Origin: an uncultured Oscillospiraceae bacterium
GTDB lineage: Bacteria; Bacillota; Clostridia; Oscillospirales; Oscillospiraceae
Length of the DNA: 7,763 nucleotides
Direction of reading: 5' to 3'
Assembly (NCBI GenBank): GCA_947628265.1
Contig: CANQZF010000073.1
Coordinates: 1-7,763, forward strand
The position numbers and the translations under genes were made by a program. Shown one piece after another: positions 1-5,109 of this stretch. The notes beneath the pieces were generated by a model. That model did not search any database. It was not told the origin of the DNA and saw only the letters and a list, made by a program, of their open reading frames with translations. Within the stretch, counting starts at the first letter, position 1. The number at the start of each line of letters is the position of its first letter.

Positions 1-84
1 TTTGCCTGCTGGTTTTTCGGAGTGAATGACAGATAACACTTACAAAATTCCTGTCAAATCTTATTATACGAGGGAGGAAATGAG

Positions 85-1023
85 ATGACAGACATCACAT
101 CGGTGGGCGAGATCCTCATCGACCTCACCCAGAGCGGCGTCACGGACCGGGGCATCCCCCGCTTCGACGCCAACCCCGGCGGCGCCCCGGCCAATCTGGC
201 GGTGGCGGCCTCCAAATTGGGGGCAAAGACCGCCTTTATCGGCAAGGTGGGCCGGGACAGCTTCGGGGAGCTTTTGAAAAATACGCTCTTAGAGAACGGC
301 GTGGACGTTTCCGGCCTTGTGACGGACCCCGCGCACCGCACGACTCTGGCCGTGGTGAGCCTGGACAGCGCCGGCGAGCGGCATTTTAGCTTCTACCGGG
401 ACCCCAGCGCGGACGTGGAGCTCCGGGCGGAGGAGATCTCTGAGGAAATGCTCCGTAACACCAAAATTCTCCACTTCGGCAGCGTCAGCCTGACGGCGGA
501 GCCGGCCAAAAGCGCCACCCTGTACGCCGTAAAGAGGGCGCGGGAGCTGGGGGCGCTCATCAGCTGCGACCCCAACTACCGCGCCTCCCTCTGGCCCGAC
601 GAGGCCAAAGCTGTGGTGGAGATGCGAGCACCCCTGCCGCTTGCGGATATTTTGAAGGTCTCGGACGAGGAGCTGCCCCTGCTCACCGGGACGGCGGACC
701 TGGAGGCCGGCACGGCGGCGCTTACAAAGCTCGGCATCCGCCTCGTCCTCGTGACCCTGGGCCCCAAGGGGGCCTTCTACCGGTACGGGGACGCCACCGG
801 CACGGTGCCCGGCGTGCCCTGCGCGGTGGGGGACACCAACGGCGCGGGGGACACCTTCTTCGGGGCGTTCCTCTCCCAGCTCGTGAAGCGCCCAGGCCTT
901 AACGGCCTGGAAATAGGAGATCTGGAGGCCATGATCGCCTTCGCCAACCGCGCCGCCTCCCTCACCACCTCCCGCCACGGCGCCATCCCCGCCATGCCCA
1001 CGCTGGAGGAAGTTTTGGGCTGA
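85..1023 (+). CDS. scrK: PfkB-family fructokinase (ribokinase superfamily)
   Basis: Predicted cytoplasmic sugar kinase of 312 residues, a usual length for bacterial fructokinases, expected to convert fructose plus ATP to fructose 6-phosphate. The N-terminal strand GEILIDL (residues 8-14) is followed by the sugar-binding PfkB signature with GGAPANLA from residue 32. The second signature, DTNGAGD, lies at 250-256; the GAGD forms the anion hole and Asp256 is the expected catalytic base. The common family form is DTTGAGD, so Asn252 is a small variation. The ATG at 85 is preceded by GGAGG at 73-77 with 7 nt spacing, which supports this start. Fructose specificity, rather than ribose or another sugar, is inferred from overall resemblance and from the GH32 gene nearby. 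The gene converges on the ABC ATPase gene and is followed at once by a terminator. No clear promoter is visible in the 84 bases upstream, so it may be the last gene of an operon that starts outside the window. Confidence 0.9.
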   Translation: MTDITSVGEILIDLTQSGVTDRGIPRFDANPGGAPANLAVAASKLGAKTAFIGKVGRDSFGELLKNTLLENGVDVSGLVTDPAHRTTLAVVSLDSAGERHFSFYRDPSADVELRAEEISEEMLRNTKILHFGSVSLTAEPAKSATLYAVKRARELGALISCDPNYRASLWPDEAKAVVEMRAPLPLADILKVSDEELPLLTGTADLEAGTAALTKLGIRLVLVTLGPKGAFYRYGDATGTVPGVPCAVGDTNGAGDTFFGAFLSQLVKRPGLNGLEIGDLEAMIAFANRAASLTTSRHGAIPAMPTLEEVLG

Positions 1024-1048
1024 ATACATATAATACATAAATATAAGG

Positions 1049-1083
1049 ACCGCCGGAGGGCCAAAAGCTCTCCGGCGGTTTTT
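1049..1083 (+). terminator. Intrinsic terminator of the fructokinase gene
   Basis: Arms CCGCCGGAG (1050-1058) and CTCCGGCGG (1070-1078) pair perfectly. The stem extends inward by three pairs, one of them a G-T wobble, to a CAAAA loop, and is followed by a run of five T (1079-1083). It starts 26 bp after the fructokinase stop codon, so it most likely ends that transcript. On the minus strand its tail is poorer in T, so action on the convergent gene is less certain. Confidence 0.88.
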
Positions 1084-1095
1084 CGCATATAAGAT

Positions 1096-1117
1096 CCCCC
1101 GCCGGGAACGGCGGGGG
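1096..1117 (-). terminator. GC-rich hairpin, probable 3' end of the ABC ATPase transcript
   Basis: CCCCCGCCG (1096-1104) and CGGCGGGGG (1109-1117) form a perfect 9-bp stem around a 4-nt loop (GGAA, a GNRA-type tetraloop, when read on the + strand). It lies 34 bp beyond the stop of the minus-strand ATPase gene. The following bases on the minus strand (ATCTTATAT) are only moderately T-rich, so it is a weak-tailed terminator or a 3'-end stabilising hairpin. It sits back to back with the fructokinase terminator, as expected between convergent genes. Confidence 0.55.
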
Positions 1118-1151
1118 AAAGAGGAGGGAAAAATGAAAAAGGGGGGAGGGA

Positions 1152-2306
1152 TCAGAAGTTATAGGCCTTGCACACCGGGGCGCAGGCGTCGGCAGACTCC
1201 TTATCGTACCAGATGAGGTTGTTGCCGGACTCTTTATCGAAGAGCTGAATGAGCTTGGGCTGGGCGGTGAAGTTGACCTTGCTGCCGGCGGAGACGTCCA
1301 CTTTGAGGTCCACGGTGGGGATCACCATGACCACCTCGTCCTCCTCACTGCGGGCGTGGAGGTTCACCTCACTGCCCAGCATCTCGTTGACCTCGATGGT
1401 GGCTGTCAGCTCGCCCTGGCCCACGGTGATGTGCTGGGGGCGGATGCCGGCGATGATGTCGCAGGGCTGCTGGTTATTCTGCTTGAGCGCCTTCTGCTGG
1501 AAGGGGTCAAGCTCAAACTTGGCGTTGCGGATCTGGGCGTAATATTTGCCGTTCTCAAGGAGCAGCTTGCAGTTATCGAAGAAGTTCATGACAGGCATTC
1601 CGATGAAGCCGGCGACGAACAGGTTCACGGGCTTGTCAAAGACCTCCGTGGGCGTGCCGATCTGGTTCACGAAGCCGTCCTTCATGATGACGATGCGATC
1701 CCCCAGCGTCATTGCCTCTGTCTGGTCGTGGGTCACGTACATGAAGGTGGTGTTAATTCTTGAGCGGAGCTTGATGATCTCTGCGCGCATCTGGTTTCTC
1801 AATTTAGCATCGAGGTTCGAAAGTGGCTCGTCCATGAGGAACACCTTGGGATCGCGGACCATGGCGCGTCCGATGGCCACACGCTGCCGCTGGCCGCCGG
1901 AGAGGGCCTTCGGTTTGCGCTCTAAGTACTGGGTAATGTCCAGAATTTCCGCGACTTCCCGGACCTTCTTATCGATCTCGGCTTTCGGGACCTTCTTTAA
2001 TTTCAAAGCGAAGGCCATGTTGTTGTAGACGGTCATGTGAGGATACAACGCGTAGGACTGGAAGACCATGGCAATGTCCCTATCCTTGGGTTCCACGTTG
2101 TTGCAGAGCTTCCCGTCGATGTAGAGCTCGCCGCCGGAAATTTCCTCCAATCCGGCCACCATGCGTAATGTGGTGGACTTTCCGCAGCCGGAGGGACCGA
2201 CTAACACAATGAACTCCTTGTCCTTGATGGTCAAATTCACGTCGTGTACCGCCGTGACGTTGCCCTCGTAGACCTTCTTTAAGTTTTTCAAAATGACTTC
2301 TGACAT
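1152..2306 (-). CDS. msmX: Multi-sugar ABC importer ATPase, MsmX/UgpC/MalK type
   Basis: A 384-residue nucleotide-binding subunit of carbohydrate ABC importers (CUT1 type), acting on the cytoplasmic face of the membrane. All ATPase motifs are intact: Walker A GPSGCGKST (37-45), Q-loop Gln83, signature LSGGQ (135-139), Walker B VFLMDEP (155-161) with catalytic Glu160, D-loop SNLDA (163-167) and H-loop His193. The region from about residue 235 to the end matches the MalK/UgpC C-terminal TOBE (OB-fold) regulatory domain. Length is normal for the family. The ATG at 2306 (MSEVILKNL) fits the family N-terminus. The same frame stays open to a TTG at 2354, but that start has no ribosome site and would add residues foreign to the family. 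The ribosome site at 2306 is itself weak (GAGAG). No permease or binding protein is adjacent; family members such as B. subtilis MsmX are known to serve several importers, so that is the likely role here. Often annotated ugpC; the name does not prove glycerol phosphate transport. Confidence 0.93.
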   Translation of the reverse strand: MSEVILKNLKKVYEGNVTAVHDVNLTIKDKEFIVLVGPSGCGKSTTLRMVAGLEEISGGELYIDGKLCNNVEPKDRDIAMVFQSYALYPHMTVYNNMAFALKLKKVPKAEIDKKVREVAEILDITQYLERKPKALSGGQRQRVAIGRAMVRDPKVFLMDEPLSNLDAKLRNQMRAEIIKLRSRINTTFMYVTHDQTEAMTLGDRIVIMKDGFVNQIGTPTEVFDKPVNLFVAGFIGMPVMNFFDNCKLLLENGKYYAQIRNAKFELDPFQQKALKQNNQQPCDIIAGIRPQHITVGQGELTATIEVNEMLGSEVNLHARSEEDEVVMVIPTVDLKVDVSAGSKVNFTAQPKLIQLFDKESGNNLIWYDKESADACAPVCKAYNF

Positions 2307-2504
2307 TTGCTCTCGTTCTGATATGGGGTGAACCTGCCCCGATACCTCACCCAAGGCACAGCCTTAAGGGCTTTTACGGCACGTCTCCACAGTGCCGCAC
2401 CCGGAACGCCGGGGATGATTTTACCTCCTTTTTTTCAGTACGTCCCGCCATGAAAATGGAGTGGCGGAGCGCCATAAAATGCGCGAATAACGTTTCATAT
2501 TCGC
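2307..2504 (-). promoter_or_regulatory. Long structured 5' leader of the ABC ATPase gene (candidate cis-regulatory RNA)
   Basis: From the predicted transcription start near 2504 to the ATG at 2306 the leader is about 198 nt. Read on the minus strand it holds, in order: an excellent Shine-Dalgarno AGGAGGT (2423-2429) after a run of A with no ATG, GTG or TTG at a workable distance; a CCCGG/CCGGG hairpin with loop CGTT (2400-2413); a CGGCAC/GTGCCG hairpin (2377-2397); a bulged hairpin around AAGGC/GCCTT (2350-2370); and a GGGTGA/TCACCC stem (arms 2347-2352 and 2326-2331). The last two share bases 2350-2352, so alternative folds are possible. Conserved RNA motifs named malK-I to malK-III have been described upstream of such ATPase genes, mostly from Firmicutes and metagenomes. 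I cannot match this leader to any of those models by eye. A roughly 110-bp insertion between an ancestral ribosome site and the ATG is the main alternative. Confidence 0.5.
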
Positions 2505-2505
2505 G
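2482..2505. repeat. 8-bp perfect inverted repeat over the ATPase transcription start
   Basis: CGCGAATA (2482-2489) and TATTCGCG (2498-2505) are perfect inverted arms with an 8-nt spacer that itself contains the ACGTTTCA core of the first operator-like motif. The dyad lies just downstream of the -10 box, covering about +1 to +23, a classic repressor position. It could also form a hairpin at the 5' end of the transcript. Its dyad centre (2493.5) is 2 bp away from that of the AACGTT core, so the two symmetries overlap without coinciding. Confidence 0.6.
2485..2497 (-). promoter_or_regulatory. Operator-like motif 1 (TGAAACGTTATTC)
   Basis: This 13-mer, read on the minus strand, is identical to motif 3 on the + strand near the other promoter. 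The AACGTT core with central CG is typical of LacI-family operators. It lies immediately downstream of the ATPase promoter, so a bound repressor would block transcription. The cognate regulator is not in the window, and LacI-family assignment is inference from motif shape. Confidence 0.6.
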
Positions 2506-2510
2506 TTTCT

Positions 2511-2539
2511 ATGGTACCACATCCCGTGAAAAAGCGCAA
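2511..2539 (-). promoter_or_regulatory. Sigma-70/SigA-type promoter of the ABC ATPase gene
   Basis: On the minus strand the -35 box TTGCGC (2534-2539) and -10 box TACCAT (2511-2516) are separated by 17 nt. The -10 is preceded by TGG, a partial extended -10 element. Transcription would start near 2504, inside the operator-like inverted repeat. The boxes are weaker than those of the divergent promoter, and the start is inferred. Confidence 0.65.
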
Positions 2540-2601
2540 TAGGGCGTTGTGCCATATTTTATGCCGGGTTTTTGTACACTTTACCCATATATGCCGTGAC
2601 T

Positions 2602-2614
2602 GTAAAACGTTTCA
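2602..2614 (-). promoter_or_regulatory. Operator-like motif 2 (TGAAACGTTTTAC), between the divergent promoters
   Basis: On the minus strand this reads TGAAACGTTTTAC, matching motifs 1 and 3 at 11 of 13 positions and sharing the first nine bases. On the + strand it reads GTAAAACGTTTCA with an AAACGTTT palindrome. It lies roughly midway between the two promoters, upstream of both, where it could act as an auxiliary looping site. A CcpA cre site was considered, but the TG-to-CG spacing does not fit the cre consensus well. Confidence 0.5.
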
Positions 2615-2698
2615 AACAGATTTTGCTTGCAAGTTGCACAAAATATACAGCGCAAAATTAGATATAATTCCAAAACTTATCGATTTACAAAAACGCGC

Positions 2699-2727
2699 TT
2701 GACAATTTATTCTGACGAACTTATAAT
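2699..2727 (+). promoter_or_regulatory. Perfect consensus promoter of the lipoprotein operon
   Basis: TTGACA (2699-2704), exactly 17 nt, then TATAAT (2722-2727): both boxes and the spacer match the housekeeping sigma consensus. The inferred transcription start is near 2734, giving a 5' leader of about 98 nt that contains operator-like motif 3 and a small GCCGC/GCGGC hairpin (2782-2798). Such a strong promoter next to an operator-like site suggests control by release of repression, not by activation. Confidence 0.88.
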
Positions 2728-2745
2728 TGAGTCATTCTTCAGTTG

Positions 2746-2758
2746 TGAAACGTTATTC
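2746..2758 (+). promoter_or_regulatory. Operator-like motif 3 (TGAAACGTTATTC)
   Basis: Identical in 13 of 13 bases to motif 1, in the orientation of the lipoprotein operon. It lies at about +12 to +25 of that promoter, a typical roadblock or repressor site. I noticed AACGTT only at these three places in the window, all within the divergent control region, which argues against chance. Confidence 0.6.
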
Positions 2759-2831
2759 TTGAACGCGCGCCCCTTCCGTCAGCCGCCCGCCAAGCGGCCC
2801 GGGAACAAAATCTTTGATTGAGGGATGGACT

Positions 2832-5024
2832 ATGAAAAACAAAACAAGAAGCCTTATAGCGCTTTTCCTGGCTGTGTGCATCGTTCTGGCCCTGGCCGCC
2901 TGCGGCGGCGGGGGGACCGGCGAGAAGGTGGCCGACGACATCGTCAACGGCGACTTTGAGGACACCTCCGGCAAATGGGTGGGCTGGACCAAGGAGAACG
3001 CGGCCTTCAACGTCCGGGGCGTCATCTCCGACGAGAAGCTGAACGGCATCCCCATGGAGAAGTCCGGGAACCAGTACTTCTCCGGCGCCAAGGGCGGCAA
3101 CCCCGTCATGAAGGGAACGCTGACCTCCGATGTTTTCAAGCTTGGCGGCAACGGCTTTATCACCTTCAAGATCGGCGCCGGCAAGGATCCTGAGAAGTGT
3201 TATGTGGAGTTCATTGAATCCGGCACCGACACCGTCCTTGCCAAGGTGGGCAACACCGATTGCGACGGCCTCTTCATTTCCGAGCACCTCATCACCAAGG
3301 TCGTGGACCTCAGCGCCCATATCGGCAAGAACATTTATATAAAGATCACCGATAACGACGACGGCGACGATCTTGCGTACATCAACGTGGACGCCTTCAA
3401 GGTCTGCAAGGACGACGCCGAGGTCGCGGCGGCTGAGGCCGAGTACGCAAAGCAGATCGAGACCTACGGCGAGAAGCCCTTCGTGGAGGACGAGACCGCC
3501 ACCACCATCGAAAACGGCGGCTTTGAGACCGGCGATCTCACCGGCTGGAAGACCCTGGAAGGCAAGGCCATCTCCGTGGCCGGCGTTGTGCCCACCAGCC
3601 AGTATTACTGGACCGACCGCTCCGTCTACGGCGACGGGAACTACTACTTCGATGGCAACAACAACGGCGCCATCGCCGAGAACCTCACCGGCGCCATCCG
3701 CTCCCAGAAGTTCACCCTAGCCGGCGACGGCTTCATCACCTTCATGATGGGCTGCGGCAACGGCGGCTCCTATGTGGCCCTGTGCGACGGAGAGACCGAT
3801 GAGGAGCTCATAAAGGTGGAGAACACTTACTTCAACGATCCCGCCCGGGCGCTGACGCTCCTGCGGATGTACATGGACGCCAGCCAGTATATCGGCAAGG
3901 TCGTGTATCTGAAGGTCGTGGACGCCAACGACGGCTCCAGCGGCGGATTTGCCTTCATCTGCGTGGATGACTTCCGCGTCTCCATGACCCGCGACGAGGT
4001 GGCCGCCCTGGAGGTGGAGCAGATGGAGAAGATCAACGCCGAGACTTACACCTCCGCCACCTACAACGATCTGGCCACCCTGCGCGACTACTATAACAAC
4101 TATCCCTATCCTGTGCCCCTGCAGTCCCTGGCCTTCACCGGCTACGCCCAGAACGTGGTGGTGGACTGCGGCGCCGTGGATGTCACCGCTCTTCTCACCG
4201 ACGCCGCCGCCTCCTTCGGCAGCGAGGCCGTCACCGACATCGCCGTCACCAAGGTCACCGGCCCCGACGGGACGGAGATCGCCTCCGGCTTTGACGCCCT
4301 TGACATGAGCGCCCCCGGCGCGTACACTGTGACGTACACCGCCTCCTATGAGGGCAAGACCGCCGACGCCGCCTTCACCGTTCTCGCTGTGGCCGACCAC
4401 AACAATGTGGCCAACGGCGGCTTCGAGACCGGCGACCTCACCGGCTGGACCGTCCTCACCGAGGGCTGGGCCATGACCGACGGCAAGCCCAACGGCGTCA
4501 TCTCCGCCGACAAGTGGTGGGGCGAGGAGCTGCCCTACAACCAGGCAGGCTCTTACCACCTGGACGGCTGGAACAACGGCTTCGAAGAGGCTGCCGGCTG
4601 GCAGATCCGCTCCCAGAACTTTACCCTCTCCGGCTCCGGCTTCATCTCCGTCCGCATGGGCGGCGCCGCCGCTGCGGTGCGCGTCTACAAGGCCGACGGC
4701 ACCGAGATCGGCTACTACAAGCAGACCCGCTTCAATGACGGACCTGACCTCTTCCCGCACATCGGGAAGGGCGGCTCCTGGGCCGACATGGGCACCTATG
4801 TCATGGATCTGAGCCAGTATCTGGGCGAGGAGCTCTACATCGTCCTGTGCGACGAGGTCATTGAGGGCGGCTGGGCCCAGGCCTTCTTTGACGAGGTTGT
4901 GACCTATTACGAGACGGCCCCCGATTACGCAAACCTCTCCGACACCGTCATGGACGGCCACACCGCCGATGAGGCCCCGACGGAGATCCAAATCCCCTGG
5001 CAGCTAGCCCAAAATCTTAAATAA
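2832..5024 (+). CDS. Surface lipoprotein with three carbohydrate-binding-like modules and an Ig-like domain
   Basis: A 730-residue protein with an N-terminal lipoprotein signal: basic start MKNKTR, hydrophobic core and lipobox L21-A-A-C24, so it should be lipid-anchored outside the membrane. Three related modules begin with NGDFE (about residue 39), NGGFETGDLTGW (228) and NGGFETGDLTGW (528), and each runs about 150-165 residues. They share a central segment like GFITF/GFISV and a late strand such as VDAFKV, VDDFRV or FFDEVV, the pattern of beta-sandwich modules found with GH32 enzymes in gut Firmicutes. An Ig-like domain (about 430-522, ending in GAYTVTYTASYEGKTADAAF) lies between modules 2 and 3. 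No catalytic motif or ABC solute-binding fold is evident. Likely role: surface glycan (fructan) binding for the GH32 enzyme encoded 85 bp downstream. The ATG at 2832 gives a proper lipoprotein signal and follows AGGGA; a start at 2814 would put an acidic extension before the signal. Fructan as ligand is inference from context. Confidence 0.82.
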   Translation: MKNKTRSLIALFLAVCIVLALAACGGGGTGEKVADDIVNGDFEDTSGKWVGWTKENAAFNVRGVISDEKLNGIPMEKSGNQYFSGAKGGNPVMKGTLTSDVFKLGGNGFITFKIGAGKDPEKCYVEFIESGTDTVLAKVGNTDCDGLFISEHLITKVVDLSAHIGKNIYIKITDNDDGDDLAYINVDAFKVCKDDAEVAAAEAEYAKQIETYGEKPFVEDETATTIENGGFETGDLTGWKTLEGKAISVAGVVPTSQYYWTDRSVYGDGNYYFDGNNNGAIAENLTGAIRSQKFTLAGDGFITFMMGCGNGGSYVALCDGETDEELIKVENTYFNDPARALTLLRMYMDASQYIGKVVYLKVVDANDGSSGGFAFICVDDFRVSMTRDEVAALEVEQMEKINAETYTSATYNDLATLRDYYNNYPYPVPLQSLAFTGYAQNVVVDCGAVDVTALLTDAAASFGSEAVTDIAVTKVTGPDGTEIASGFDALDMSAPGAYTVTYTASYEGKTADAAFTVLAVADHNNVANGGFETGDLTGWTVLTEGWAMTDGKPNGVISADKWWGEELPYNQAGSYHLDGWNNGFEEAAGWQIRSQNFTLSGSGFISVRMGGAAAAVRVYKADGTEIGYYKQTRFNDGPDLFPHIGKGGSWADMGTYVMDLSQYLGEELYIVLCDEVIEGGWAQAFFDEVVTYYETAPDYANLSDTVMDGHTADEAPTEIQIPWQLAQNLK
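3513..3549 (+). repeat. Module-start repeat, copy A (pairs with 4413-4449)
   Basis: This 37-bp segment encodes NGGFETGDLTGW at the start of module 2. It matches 4413-4449 at 35 of 37 bases, and both differences are synonymous T/C changes. It points to duplication of module 2 or 3, or to gene conversion that keeps the module entry alike. Confidence 0.85.
4413..4449 (+). repeat. Module-start repeat, copy B (pairs with 3513-3549)
   Basis: Second copy of the 37-bp segment, 900 bp after copy A, in the same reading frame, at the start of module 3. A further shared stretch (ATCCGCTCCCAGAA) occurs later in both modules, near 3697 and 4605, which supports a common module origin. Confidence 0.85.
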
Positions 5025-5047
5025 GCCCGCTTTTCCCTCCATGTTTC

Positions 5048-5080
5048 GGCCGGCCGGTAGTCCTATACTGCCGGCCGGCC
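5048..5080 (+). other. Long GC hairpin between the two lipoprotein genes
   Basis: GGCCGGCCGGTAG (5048-5060) and CTGCCGGCCGGCC (5068-5080) form a 13-bp stem with one wobble pair and loop TCCTATA. No T-run follows, so it is a poor intrinsic terminator. It sits in the 85-bp gap, 17 nt before the AAGGAG ribosome site of the GH32 gene. It could stabilise the 3' end of the upstream message, mark an RNA processing site, or set the ratio of the two proteins. Both arms contain GGCCGGCC. Confidence 0.7.
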
Positions 5081-5109
5081 CTCCATGATTTCCCAGGAAG
5101 GAGATTATT

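Noticed and set aside
1..36. Possible last 11 codons of an upstream + strand gene (frame from base 1, ending in GVNDR and TAA at 34-36)
   Set aside because: Too short to recognise; the other two + frames also close within 30 bases, so the choice of frame is not supported.
40..67. TTACAA and TATTAT boxes before the fructokinase gene
   Set aside because: Spacing is 16 nt, but transcription would then start around 74, inside the ribosome site, so it is unlikely to serve this gene.
1122..1216. AGGAGG followed by ATG and a 27-codon + strand frame overlapping the end of the ABC ATPase gene
   Set aside because: The purine-rich stretch arises from the pyrimidine-rich 3' end of the minus-strand gene, the peptide is Arg/Gly-rich without features, and there is no promoter after the fructokinase terminator.
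2602..2616. CcpA cre site at the middle AAAACGTTT motif
   Set aside because: The central CG is right, but the TG and CA ends are at the wrong distance for the cre consensus; the fit to the other two local sites is better.
2511..2821. Small + strand open frames of about 63 codons in the control region
   Set aside because: No ribosome sites, no recognisable product, and they cover two promoters and three operator-like sites in AT-rich sequence.
3717..4991. 424-codon open frame on the minus strand, antisense to the module lipoprotein
   Set aside because: It is rich in Gly, Val, Ala and His, as expected from the complement of GC-rich codons; it has no recognisable domain and lies wholly inside a well-supported gene.
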